Below are positions 8,213-15,900 of a stretch of DNA of 64,000 nucleotides, piece by piece. Source of the DNA: Mycolicibacterium goodii (GTDB taxonomy: Bacteria; Actinomycetota; Actinomycetes; Mycobacteriales; Mycobacteriaceae); the NCBI RefSeq assembly GCF_022370755.2, contig NZ_CP092364.2:3968001-4032000 (forward strand), given 5' to 3'. The position numbers and the translations under genes are program-made. The first letter of the stretch is position 1. Each line of letters begins with the position of its first letter. The notes under the pieces were generated by a model. The model saw only the letters and a program-made list of their open reading frames with translations, was not told the origin of the DNA and did no database searches.

Positions 8213-9175
8213 GTGCGCGCTGTGCTGATCGTCAACCCGAATGCGACCTCGACCACCGCGGCGGGACGCGACCTGCTGGCACACGCGCTGGAAAGCCGGG
8301 TGAGCCTGACCGTCGCGCACACCGACCACCGTGGTCACGCGATCGAGATCGCCCGCGGCGCCGCGCGTGACGGTGTGGACGTGCTGATCGTGCACGGCGG
8401 CGACGGCACGGTGAACGAAGTGGTCAACGGCGTGCTCGGCGAGTGCGGCACGCGTCCCGACGCGGATTCCGCTCCCGCGGTGTCGGTGGTGCCCGGCGGT
8501 TCGGCGAACGTGTTCGCCCGCGCGCTCGGCATCAGTCCCGACCCGATCGAGGCCACCAATCAACTCGTCGACCTGCTCAGCGGCTATCGCAATGGCCGGG
8601 ACTGGCGCCGCATCGGCCTGATGGACTGCGCCGAACGCTGGGCGGTGTTCACCGCGGGCATGGGGGTCGACGGCGATGTGGTGGCAGCGGTCGAGGCGCA
8701 GCGGGCCAAGGGGCGCAAGGTGACCGCGGGCCGCTATATCCGCGTCGCGGTGCGGGAGGTGCTCGCGAGCGTGCGCAAGGAACCCACGTTGACGCTGCAC
8801 CTGCCGGGCCGGGAAGCGGTCTCGGGCGTGCATTTCGCGTTCGTCTCGAACTCCAGTCCGTGGACGTACGCCAACACGCGACCGGTGTGGACCAACCCCG
8901 ACACGACGTTCGAAACCGGGCTCGGGGTGTTCGCGACGACCAGCATGAACGTGTGGGCCAACCTGCGTCTCGTGCGGCAGATGATCGCGCGCGAACCCCG
9001 CATCGAAAGCAGGCACCTGATCCGTGATGACGACGTGCCGATGGTCACAGTGACAAGCGACACGCCTGTCGCGTGCCAGATCGACGGGGATTACGTTGGC
9101 CTGCGCGAAACCATGACGTTCACGGCGGTTCCGGAGGCGTTGAAGGTGGTCGCCCCGCCGTGTTCACGCCCCTGA
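8213..9175 (+). CDS. Diacylglycerol/sphingosine kinase-family lipid kinase (Rv3218-like)
   Basis: A soluble lipid kinase of the DAGK catalytic family, 320 residues. It begins with the family signature VLIVNPNA, has the nucleotide-binding HGGDGTVNEVVNG at about residues 62-74, and SVVPGGSANVFARALG further on; the C-terminal half is the beta-sandwich domain with QIDGDYVG. It probably phosphorylates a diacylglycerol or related lipid at the membrane; the true acceptor is unknown. The GTG at 8213 places the first motif at the N-terminus. It is co-directional with the upstream ychJ-like gene. Confidence 0.85.
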   Translation: MRAVLIVNPNATSTTAAGRDLLAHALESRVSLTVAHTDHRGHAIEIARGAARDGVDVLIVHGGDGTVNEVVNGVLGECGTRPDADSAPAVSVVPGGSANVFARALGISPDPIEATNQLVDLLSGYRNGRDWRRIGLMDCAERWAVFTAGMGVDGDVVAAVEAQRAKGRKVTAGRYIRVAVREVLASVRKEPTLTLHLPGREAVSGVHFAFVSNSSPWTYANTRPVWTNPDTTFETGLGVFATTSMNVWANLRLVRQMIAREPRIESRHLIRDDDVPMVTVTSDTPVACQIDGDYVGLRETMTFTAVPEALKVVAPPCSRP

Positions 9176-9422
9176 CCTGCGCAGACGCATATCACACGCT
9201 CGATTCAGGGCGCAGATGGGTATCACTGTAGTACAACGGAATGAGCGGTCGGGTAACCGGCCCGGGTAGTGACATTGCCCACGTGTTAACTCACTGGTAT
9301 TGACATCTGTCGAGCGTGTGAAAACATCAGATGCAACAGTGCAGAAACATTTGTGTGCACGCGTTAACAGCCGAGAAAAAATTCGCGCGCTTTGCCGCGC
9401 GCCCGATTAGGAGTTAGATCAC
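9176..9422 (+). promoter_or_regulatory. whiB1 promoter with a CRP-like site
   Basis: This AT-rich stretch holds the whiB1 control region. At 9268-9283 there is AGTGACATTGCCCACG, which closely resembles the site used by the cAMP receptor protein at whiB1 in M. tuberculosis. A perfect -35 hexamer TTGACA lies at 9300-9305, with a weak -10 candidate near 9322-9329. If the start is near 9334 the CRP-like site is centred about 58 bases upstream, which is an activating position. A ribosome binding site AGGAG is at 9410-9414 before the ATG. Confidence 0.6.
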
Positions 9423-9677
9423 ATGGATTGGCGCCACAAGGCGGTCTGTCGCGACGAGGATCCGGAGCTGTTCTTCCCGGTGGGGAACAGCGGGCCGGCC
9501 CTCGCCCAGATCGCTGACGCGAAGCTGGTGTGCAACCGGTGCCCGGTGACCACCGAATGCCTGAGCTGGGCTTTGGAGTCGGGCCAGGACGCCGGCGTGT
9601 GGGGCGGCATGAGCGAGGACGAGCGTCGCGCACTGAAGCGTCGCAACGCGCGCACCAAGGCTCGCACCGGAGTCTGA
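9423..9677 (+). CDS. whiB1: WhiB1 iron-sulfur transcription factor
   Basis: An 84-residue Wbl protein; WhiB1 is an essential, nitric-oxide-sensitive [4Fe-4S] regulator that binds the primary sigma factor. The four cluster cysteines are at residues 9, 37, 40 and 46 in the pattern C...CNRCPVTTEC, followed by the GVWGG turn and the basic tail KRRNARTKARTG that contacts DNA. Length is typical. It has its own promoter with a CRP-like site upstream and a strong terminator downstream, so it is monocistronic. Confidence 0.95.
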   Translation: MDWRHKAVCRDEDPELFFPVGNSGPALAQIADAKLVCNRCPVTTECLSWALESGQDAGVWGGMSEDERRALKRRNARTKARTGV

Positions 9678-9695
9678 GCACTCAAGTCTTCCGAC

Positions 9696-9732
9696 AGATA
9701 CGGCCCCGGCAGAATTCGCCGGGGCCGTATCT
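9696..9732 (+). terminator. Hairpin terminator after whiB1
   Basis: Perfect 15-bp arms, AGATACGGCCCCGGC at 9696-9710 and its inverse complement at 9718-9732, around a 7-base loop AGAATTC. It starts 18 bases after the whiB1 stop. The T-run after it is weak (CATTTCTGG). It can also serve the convergent pdtaS gene ending at 9838. Confidence 0.85.
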
Positions 9733-9837
9733 CATTTCTGGACAATTTCAATGGTGAATTCACGTAATCGTGATCACATTTCGCATTGACGCGACTGCAT
9801 AATGGCTCACGCCACCAATCAATGGCACATGGGAGCG

Positions 9838-11337
9838 CTACTGGGTGCCGCGGGTGCGCCGGCCGATCGGCACCCGCAACACCACATCGGTGCCGCCGGT
9901 CGGCACGTCATGCATACCCAGTGACCCGTCCAGTTCGGCCGTCACGAGCGTTCTGACGATCTGCAGCCCCAACCGGTCGGACTTCTCCAGACTGAAGCCC
10001 GCGGGCAGACCACGGCCGTCGTCGTGCACCACGACGTCCAGCCAGCGCGCCGAGCGCTCGGCTTTGATGGTCACGCAGCCCTGTTCGGTCTTTGCGTCGA
10101 AGGCGTGCTCGATCGCGTTCTGCACGAGCTCGGTGATGACCATGATCAAGGCGGTGGCGCGATCGGCGTCGAGCACGCCGAGGTTGCCGACGCGGTTGAT
10201 CCGGATCGGGGTGTCCACCGAGGCGACGTCGTTCATGATCGGCAGGATGCGGTCGACGACCTGGTCCAGGTTGACCTCTTCGTCGACCGACATCGACAAC
10301 GCGTCGTGCACCAACGCGATCGAGGTGACGCGCCGAACCGATTCGATCAGTGCCTCGCGGGCCTCCACATTGCTGGTGCGACGCGCCTGCAGGCGCAACA
10401 GCGCGGCGACGGTCTGCAGGTTGTTCTTCACCCGGTGATGGATCTCCCGGATGGTCGCGTCCTTGCTCAGCAGCGCACGGTCGCGGCGCTTGACCTCCGT
10501 GACGTCGCGGATCAGCACCGCGGCTCCGAGTGACCTGCCGCCGGCGACCAATGGCAGCGTGCGCATCAACACCGCGGCGCCGTTGGCGTCGACTTCCATG
10601 CGCATGCTGGAGCCGCCCGCCAGGGAGTCGCGGATGTGGTTGGCCAGTTCCTGCGCTTCGAACGGGTCGGAGATCAGCGGACGCGTGATCGCCACGAGAT
10701 TGTGCCCGTCGAGTTCGGAGTTGAGACCCATGCGGTGATAGGCCGAGATCGCGTTGGGACTCGCGAACACGACGTCGCCGACCTCGTCGAGCCGGATGAA
10801 CCCGTCGCCCACGCGTGGGCTGGACCGCGACATCGCCAGGTCACCGATGTTCGGGAACGTGCCCTCGGCCAGCATGTGCAGCAGATCGCTGGCGCAATCG
10901 AGGTAGGCCCCCTCGAGCGGGCTGGTGAGCCTGCGCTCGGCGAGGGCGGTCTGATGCGTCAGCACCGCGACCACCTGGCCGCGGTGCCGCACCGGCACCG
11001 CCTCCACATCGAGGCCGGGCCTGGTGCGGGACCCTTGTCCGGCCTTGTCGCTGCCGCGGCCGATGGCCCCGGACTCGAAGGCCATGGTCACCACTGGAAG
11101 CTCCTCAGGACCGGCCAGCGTGCCCACCGAATCGGCCAGCAGAACCGTCGGTGCGGTGTTGGGCCGGATCTGCGCGACGCACACCAGTACGCCGTCGTCG
11201 CGGCGCACCCACATCAGATAGTCCGCGAACGACAGATCGGACAGCATCTGCCACTCCCCGACCACTGCGTGCAGATGGTCGACGGCAGAACCGGGCAGCA
11301 TGGTGTGCTCGGCGAGCAGATCACCGAGGGTCGACAT
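9838..11337 (-). CDS. pdtaS: Sensor histidine kinase PdtaS
   Basis: Cytoplasmic histidine kinase of the PdtaS-PdtaR system, in which the response regulator is an ANTAR RNA-binding antiterminator. The 499-residue protein has an N-terminal GAF-like domain (about 1-150), a PAS domain (about 175-290), a HisKA_2-type dimerisation region with the acceptor histidine at about residue 300 in REIHHRVKNNLQTVAALL, and a HATPase domain with VITELVQNAIEHAF and HDDGRGLP. No transmembrane segment is present. The regulator gene is not adjacent, as in other mycobacteria. GTG/ATG choice: the frame starts MSTLGDLLAEHT, which matches the family N-terminus. Confidence 0.92.
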   Translation of the reverse strand: MSTLGDLLAEHTMLPGSAVDHLHAVVGEWQMLSDLSFADYLMWVRRDDGVLVCVAQIRPNTAPTVLLADSVGTLAGPEELPVVTMAFESGAIGRGSDKAGQGSRTRPGLDVEAVPVRHRGQVVAVLTHQTALAERRLTSPLEGAYLDCASDLLHMLAEGTFPNIGDLAMSRSSPRVGDGFIRLDEVGDVVFASPNAISAYHRMGLNSELDGHNLVAITRPLISDPFEAQELANHIRDSLAGGSSMRMEVDANGAAVLMRTLPLVAGGRSLGAAVLIRDVTEVKRRDRALLSKDATIREIHHRVKNNLQTVAALLRLQARRTSNVEAREALIESVRRVTSIALVHDALSMSVDEEVNLDQVVDRILPIMNDVASVDTPIRINRVGNLGVLDADRATALIMVITELVQNAIEHAFDAKTEQGCVTIKAERSARWLDVVVHDDGRGLPAGFSLEKSDRLGLQIVRTLVTAELDGSLGMHDVPTGGTDVVLRVPIGRRTRGTQ

Positions 11338-11410
11338 CAGCCGACCTCATCATGGCGGCTCCTCGCGCACACCACGTGCACGGAAGTCCTCACGGAAGAA
11401 CTCTTTCGGA

Positions 11411-11626
11411 TCAGTCGATGACCGCGATCAGATCGCCGGCCTGGATCACGTCGCCCTCGGACACGTTGACCTTGGTGACCGTACCCGCCACCTCGGCGAG
11501 CACCGGGATCTCCATCTTCATCGACTCGAGCAGCACCAGGGTGTCCCCTTCGCCGATCTGATCGCCCTCATGAACCACGACCTCCAGCACACTGGCCACG
11601 ATCTCGGCGCGAACGTCTTCGGCCAT
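11411..11626 (-). CDS. Biotinylated carrier protein (BCCP, Rv3221c-like)
   Basis: A 71-residue stand-alone biotinyl/lipoyl domain. The biotin acceptor is lysine 37 in ESMKMEIPV, with the usual flanking strand and the GDLIAVID end. It corresponds in size and context to the M. tuberculosis biotin carrier TB7.3. Its carboxylase partner is not encoded nearby, so the complex cannot be named. ATG 11626 is preceded by a purine-rich stretch GGGGTGAAG; a longer frame upstream has no domain support. Confidence 0.88.
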   Translation of the reverse strand: MAEDVRAEIVASVLEVVVHEGDQIGEGDTLVLLESMKMEIPVLAEVAGTVTKVNVSEGDVIQAGDLIAVID

Positions 11627-11748
11627 CTTCACCCCACTCCACTCTCCGGTGCTTTTCGGACTAATCGAACCACAACCCCGGGTGGACAGTGCTGTCGCCG
11701 GGGCATGAGACACTAGAGAGCAAGCTCTAAACGTCTGGAGGGATCATT
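11627..11748. promoter_or_regulatory. Divergent region between the BCCP and bL37 genes
   Basis: 122 bases between two divergent starts. It holds a short inverted repeat TAGAG...CTCTA around 11714-11729 and a clear ribosome binding site TGGAGGG at 11736-11742 for the small ribosomal protein gene. No promoter hexamers are clear enough to call. Confidence 0.4.
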
Positions 11749-11823
11749 ATGGCCAAGCGTGGCCGCAAGAAGCGTGACCGCAAGCACTCGAAGGCCAACC
11801 ACGGCAAGCGTCCCAACGCCTGA
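11749..11823 (+). CDS. bL37: Small ribosomal protein bL37 (24 residues)
   Basis: A 24-codon gene, starting MAKRGRKKRDRKH and ending in NHGKRPNA, with 13 of 24 residues Lys, Arg or His. It matches my recollection of bL37, the mycobacterium-specific peptide found in the large subunit of M. smegmatis ribosomes by cryo-EM, where it contacts 23S rRNA. A strong GGAGGG lies 6 bases before the ATG, and the codon choice is that of a highly expressed gene (AAG, CGT/CGC). It lies between the divergent BCCP gene and the convergent rshA gene. It is easily missed because of its size. Confidence 0.85.
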   Translation: MAKRGRKKRDRKHSKANHGKRPNA

Positions 11824-11835
11824 CCTGGCTGTCTT

Positions 11836-12141
11836 CTAGCCCCGGATAATCGTGGTGCGGCTGATCTGGATGCGCAGCCGCTCACGCAAGCTATCCGGGG
11901 CTTTTTCACCACTGCACTTGGTGGCGATGAGCCGTTTGACCCGTTCCTCGATCCCGTAATGACGCAGGCAGGCCGGGCATTCTTCGAGGTGGTGCTTGAG
12001 CTTGTCGCGCGTCTCCGGGGTGCATTCCCCGTCGAGCAGCGTCCAGACCTCGGCGATCACGGCCGCGCACTCGGGATGCTCGGGGTCGATGGGTCCGATC
12101 GGCGGCGTCCAGCGCTCGTCGTCGCGTTCGGTCTCGCTCAT
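11836..12141 (-). CDS. rshA: Anti-sigma factor RshA
   Basis: A 101-residue zinc-associated anti-sigma factor that holds SigH inactive until oxidised or phosphorylated. The ZAS signature H-x3-C-x2-C is seen in [14 protein letters not shown], with a further cysteine in ATKCSG. ATG 12141 overlaps the TGA of sigH (ATGA), the normal arrangement for a sigma/anti-sigma pair produced in fixed ratio. Length agrees with M. tuberculosis RshA. Confidence 0.93.
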   Translation of the reverse strand: MSETERDDERWTPPIGPIDPEHPECAAVIAEVWTLLDGECTPETRDKLKHHLEECPACLRHYGIEERVKRLIATKCSGEKAPDSLRERLRIQISRTTIIRG

Positions 12142-12776
12142 GACGTCACCTCCTCGGGCTGCTGACCGCGGATGAACCCACGATCCCTGGCCACACCGGC
12201 CAGAAGGTCGCGCAGCTGCCTGCGGCCGCGGTGCAGACGGGACATCACGGTCCCGATCGGCGTATCCATGATCTCGGCGATCTCCTTGTACGGGAACCCT
12301 TCGACGTCGGCGTAGTACACCGCCATCCGGAACTCTTCTGGAAGAGCTTGCAGTGCGGCCTTGATCTCGGTATCCGGAAGCGCCTCGAGCGCCTCCACCT
12401 CGGCCGAACGCAGACCCGTCGACGAATGCTCGGCATTGGATGCCAGCTGCCAATCGGTGATCTCGTCGGTCGGATACTCCGACGGCTGCCGCTGCTTCTT
12501 GCGGTAGCTGTTGATGTAGGTGTTGGTCAGGATCCGGTAGAGCCAGGCCTTGAGATTCGTGCCCTCCCGGAACGAACGGAAGCCGGCGTAGGCCTTCACC
12601 ATCGTTTCCTGCAGGAGGTCCTCGGCGTCCGCCGGGTTACGGGTCATCCGCAGCGCACCGCCGTAGAGCTGATCCAGCAGCGGGATCGCATCGCGTTCGA
12701 ACCGGGCGGTCAGCTCGGCATCGGTCTCTTCGCGCTCTGGCGGCGTCTCGGGTTCGACCCGGTCGACGTCAGTCAT
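12138..12776 (-). CDS. sigH: ECF RNA polymerase sigma factor SigH
   Basis: Extracytoplasmic-function sigma factor for the oxidative and heat stress response, 212 residues. Region 2 is recognisable in [20 protein letters not shown] and [16 protein letters not shown], and region 4 in [14 protein letters not shown] through [19 protein letters not shown]. The ATG at 12776 ([10 protein letters not shown]) fits the family; the frame is open further upstream but without similarity. It is transcribed with rshA. A GGAAC in the upstream region lacks a matching -10, so autoregulation is not visible. Confidence 0.94.
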   Translation of the reverse strand: MTDVDRVEPETPPEREETDAELTARFERDAIPLLDQLYGGALRMTRNPADAEDLLQETMVKAYAGFRSFREGTNLKAWLYRILTNTYINSYRKKQRQPSEYPTDEITDWQLASNAEHSSTGLRSAEVEALEALPDTEIKAALQALPEEFRMAVYYADVEGFPYKEIAEIMDTPIGTVMSRLHRGRRQLRDLLAGVARDRGFIRGQQPEEVTS

Positions 12777-13067
12777 CGTGGGAAACACCTTCCCTTCTAT
12801 TACGGCACCACCAAGCTGCCCTCGCTTCGATCCGGCATCCACCGGACGTTCCAGGCACACGGTTGGCACCAAAATCCCTCCTTGATCCTAGAGCCTGCTA
12901 CCGACAAATGACCCTTGCTGCACGTGGGCAGCGCGGTTAGCTCCAATAACAGCACGCAGGGGCCTGGGTGTTCCCGTGCGTCACCGCGCCGTCAATTCGC
13001 CCCGGTCGGCCGACCGTCAACAACCTGCCCGCCGGTGACCGCGCCGGGTGCTGACTACGCTGACCGC
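12777..13067. promoter_or_regulatory. Divergent region between sigH and ybaK
   Basis: 291 bases between divergent genes. On the minus strand a GGAAC element lies about 75 bases from the sigH start and an AAGGAGGG lies within the region but too far from the chosen ATG. I found no clear GTT partner for a SigH-type promoter. No RNA gene or repeat was recognised. Confidence 0.35.
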
Positions 13068-13559
13068 GTGGCACGCGCAGCAACTCCAGCCATCGCGGCA
13101 CTCGTCGCGGCAGGCATAGAACATGACGTGGTGCGGTATCACCACGATCCCCGCAACGACTCGTTCGGCGCCGAGGCGGTCGCCGAGTTGGCCGCCGACG
13201 GCTACGTGGCCGAGCAGGTGTTCAAGACGCTGGTGATCGCGCTGCCGAAGGGGCTCGCCGTCGCCGTGGTCCCGGTGCCGACCAAGGTGTCACTCAAGGC
13301 CGCGGCCGCCGCGCTGGGCGTGTCCAGGGCCGAGATGGCCGATCCGGCGGCAGCGCAGCGTTCGACCGGTTACGTCGTCGGGGGCATCTCACCTTTGGGC
13401 CAGCGCAAGCCGCTGCCCACCGTGATCGACTCGTCGGCGCTGCGATTCGACAAGGTGCTGTGCAGTGCGGGCAAACGCGGGTGGGACATCGCGCTCGCCC
13501 CGGCCGACCTGATCCGCGCCACCAACGCCGTCACCGCCGAGATAGCAACGGCCGCTTAG
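13068..13559 (+). CDS. ybaK: YbaK/EbsC-type Cys-tRNA(Pro) deacylase
   Basis: A trans-editing hydrolase that removes cysteine mischarged on tRNA(Pro). The 163-residue domain shows the YbaK features: VFKTLVI with the conserved lysine, the GLAVAVVPVPTKVSLKAAA segment, and GGISPLGQRKPLPTVID near the active site. The GTG at 13068 gives the standard length. In M. tuberculosis the matching locus is broken into fragments, as I recall; here it is intact. It marks the end of the conserved block before the catabolic island. Confidence 0.85.
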   Translation: MARAATPAIAALVAAGIEHDVVRYHHDPRNDSFGAEAVAELAADGYVAEQVFKTLVIALPKGLAVAVVPVPTKVSLKAAAAALGVSRAEMADPAAAQRSTGYVVGGISPLGQRKPLPTVIDSSALRFDKVLCSAGKRGWDIALAPADLIRATNAVTAEIATAA

Positions 13560-13560
13560 G

Positions 13561-13590
13561 CATCAGGCACACATCAGGCACACATCAGGC
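13561..13590. repeat. 11-bp tandem repeat between ybaK and catC
   Basis: The unit CATCAGGCACA occurs twice in full (13561-13571 and 13572-13582) and a third partial copy CATCAGGC runs to 13590. The last copy supplies the catC stop codon on the minus strand. It lies exactly in the convergent gap at the edge of the catabolic island. Confidence 0.8.
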
Positions 13591-13878
13591 ATCGATGCCC
13601 TGGGCCACGTCGGAGGGGTGACGGGCCAGCGGGGTGACGTGGATGTCCATGTACGGGAACAGCGGCAGCCCCGAGATGAGGGTGTGCAGTTCGTCGTTGG
13701 ACTCGACGTCGAAGATCGAGATGTTCGCATACTCCCCCACGATGCGCCAGATGTGTGGCCACTTGCCGGATCGCTGAAGCTGTTGCGAGTACGCCTTCTC
13801 CCGCGCGACGAGGTGAGAGAGGGTGTCTGGTTCCATGTCGTGGGGCAGCCGGACGTCCATCCGTACGTGAAAGAGCAT
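13585..13878 (-). CDS. catC: Muconolactone delta-isomerase
   Basis: Converts muconolactone to 3-oxoadipate enol-lactone in the catechol branch of the beta-ketoadipate pathway. The 97-residue protein fits the small ferredoxin-like decamer subunits of the family: MLFHVRMDVRLP at the start, the REKAYSQQLQRSGKW helix, and the conserved ESNDELHTLISGLPLFPYM segment. It is the third gene of the catB-catA-catC operon, six bases after catA. Confidence 0.93.
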   Translation of the reverse strand: MLFHVRMDVRLPHDMEPDTLSHLVAREKAYSQQLQRSGKWPHIWRIVGEYANISIFDVESNDELHTLISGLPLFPYMDIHVTPLARHPSDVAQGIDA

Positions 13879-13884
13879 GGCGGC

Positions 13885-14763
13885 TCAGCTTTCCGGGTCC
13901 AGGACGAAGTCGTAGCGCACCTTCTCGCTGCCGTCGGGCTGCGCCTGCGGATCGAGCATCAGCTCGGGCTTGACGGCTGCGGCGATGTCGTCGCCGTTGT
14001 GCGGGTCGCCGGGGAAGTACAGCTGCGCGGTCAGCAGTTCGTGTCCGGGTGCGGACACCTTGACGTGCAAGTGCGCCGGACGCCACGCGTGCCAACCGGC
14101 CGCGGCGATGAGCTTGCCGCACGAGCCGTCGGTGGGAATCTGGTACGGCGCGGGCCGCACCGTGGTGATGCGGAAGGCGCCGTCGGGCCCGGTGGAGACG
14201 GTGCCGCGCAGGTTCCACTCCGGGATGCCCGGGGCGAACTGTGAGTAGAAGCCGTCGGAATCTGCGTGCCAGAGTTCGACGCTGCCCGCGAGCGGGTGCC
14301 CGTCCGTCGAGGTGATCGTGCCCTCCCACACCAGCGGGGTGCCCGCCTCGCCGGGCCGCATGGGCATGGTCGCGTCCGCGCCGAGTTCAGGTGAGTTCGG
14401 GACGTAGTACGGGCCCTCGATGCTGCCCTTGTTCCCGTGCCGGTGCGCCGTGGCGACCTCTTCGACGACGTGCTCCACCCACACGTCGAGGAACAGCGGC
14501 CACTCGCCGTCCTCGCCGACGTTGATCAGCCACGCCTTGAGCGCGTTGTACTCGTCGTAGGTGACCTGGTGTCTGCGGATGGTGGCGTGCACAGCGTCGA
14601 GCACCTCGCGGGCCAGCAGGTCGACACGTTCGGCGGGCACATGGCGCACCGCGTCGAACGGCGACTTGTCGAGGTGGAACCGCTCGGTGGCCGAGGCCCC
14701 CGATGCCGCGGCCGTCGCATTCGCGGTCGACTTCGCGATGTGCGGTGCTTCGAAAGTGGTCAT
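13885..14763 (-). CDS. catA: Catechol 1,2-dioxygenase
   Basis: Intradiol ring cleavage of catechol to cis,cis-muconate, with non-haem Fe(III). The 292-residue protein has an N-terminal helical linker domain and the beta-sandwich core. The iron ligands are visible as the tyrosine in EGPYYVP, the tyrosine in SDGFYSQF and the two histidines in WRPAHLHVKV. The NAPTA-like N-terminal extension rich in Ala/Thr/Ser (residues 8-26) is of unknown use. It sits between catB and catC on one transcript. Confidence 0.94.
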   Translation of the reverse strand: MTTFEAPHIAKSTANATAAASGASATERFHLDKSPFDAVRHVPAERVDLLAREVLDAVHATIRRHQVTYDEYNALKAWLINVGEDGEWPLFLDVWVEHVVEEVATAHRHGNKGSIEGPYYVPNSPELGADATMPMRPGEAGTPLVWEGTITSTDGHPLAGSVELWHADSDGFYSQFAPGIPEWNLRGTVSTGPDGAFRITTVRPAPYQIPTDGSCGKLIAAAGWHAWRPAHLHVKVSAPGHELLTAQLYFPGDPHNGDDIAAAVKPELMLDPQAQPDGSEKVRYDFVLDPES

Positions 14764-14796
14764 GATGGCTCCTTCTCGGGATGCGGGCTGTCGGGT

Positions 14797-15900
14797 TCAG
14801 TTGTCGGTGCGGTAGTGCGCGAGCTTGTCGGGGTCGATCTCGATGCCGAGTCCAGGCCCGGGTCTGCGGTGCAGTTGCCCGTCGCTGATCTGCAGCGGCA
14901 CGGTGAGCAGGTCGTCGCTCATGTCGAGAAAGTTCGAGAGTTCGCCGGCGTGGCGCGATGTGCGCTCGAACGCGGTACCGAACGCGACCGTGCAGGCCGT
15001 GCCGATCTGCCCGTCGATCTGGTTGCCCATCACCATGTCCAGCCCGAGACCTTCGGCGAGGTGGTGCACGCGCGTCGAGTCGGTGAATCCGGTGCGGGCG
15101 GTCTTGATGCTGATCGCGGTGGCCGACCCGCCGAGCACCTCACGGGTCACGTCGGCGGGCGTCGGCACGGATTCGTCGGCGATGAACGGCACGTCGAGCC
15201 GGCCCACCAGCCTGCGCCGGCTCAGCACATCGTCTGCCGGACACAGTTCCTCTGCGAAAAGCAGGTCCAGATCGGCCATCTCGCGCATGGCACGCAGGGA
15301 TTCGGATGCCGACCATCCGCGGTTGCCGTCGACGTAGAGTTCGATCGCGTCGCCGAACCGGTTGCGCAGCGCGCGGACGACGGCAGTGTCGAGCGTGATC
15401 GGGCGCCGACCCACCTTGACCTTGAACGTGGTGATCCCGTAGGTCTCCCGGATGCGTTCGGCCTCCGCGACCATCTTCGCAGGCTCGTCGAATCCGAGCA
15501 TGTGGCTCACGCGCATCCGGTCGGTGTAACCCCCGAGCAGCTCGCTGACCGGCAGCCGCAGGGACTGGCCGAGCGCGTCCCACATCGCCACGTCGACGGC
15601 GGACTTCGCGGTCGGATTGCCGACGGTCCTGGCCATTCGGGCGTGCGCGACCTCGCGTTCGGTGAGCGTCAACCCGGTCAGCGCGGGCGCGAAGATCTGC
15701 TCGATCACCGCGACGATGCCCGCCTGCGTCTCCCCGTAGGTGAAGGGCCGCGGCGGCGCCTCGGCGACGCCGACGATCCCGTCGTCGGTGTGCACCCGCA
15801 CCAGCACGTGGTCGGCGGCGTACACCTCGCCCGAGGCGAACCGCAGCGGTTTCGTATAGGGAATCGAAAACGGGATGGCGCCTATCGCAACGATTTTCAC
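14797..15900 (-). CDS. catB: Muconate cycloisomerase
   Basis: Enolase-superfamily enzyme that cyclises cis,cis-muconate to muconolactone. The 367-residue protein has the capping domain at the N-terminus and a barrel containing the catalytic lysine pair in TFKVKVG, the metal ligands in YVDGNRGW, FAEELCP and IADES, and the second-side lysine in ISIKTARTG. The GTG start at 15900 overlaps the TGA of the LysR gene (GTGA). Chloromuconate cycloisomerases look similar, but the cat/ben context supports the plain catechol branch. Confidence 0.93.
   Translation of the reverse strand: MKIVAIGAIPFSIPYTKPLRFASGEVYAADHVLVRVHTDDGIVGVAEAPPRPFTYGETQAGIVAVIEQIFAPALTGLTLTEREVAHARMARTVGNPTAKSAVDVAMWDALGQSLRLPVSELLGGYTDRMRVSHMLGFDEPAKMVAEAERIRETYGITTFKVKVGRRPITLDTAVVRALRNRFGDAIELYVDGNRGWSASESLRAMREMADLDLLFAEELCPADDVLSRRRLVGRLDVPFIADESVPTPADVTREVLGGSATAISIKTARTGFTDSTRVHHLAEGLGLDMVMGNQIDGQIGTACTVAFGTAFERTSRHAGELSNFLDMSDDLLTVPLQISDGQLHRRPGPGLGIEIDPDKLAHYRTDN

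Noticed and set aside
12777..12900. A SigH autoregulatory promoter before sigH
   Set aside because: A GGAAC element is there, but I could not find a GTT at the 16-20 base spacing needed, so I did not call it.
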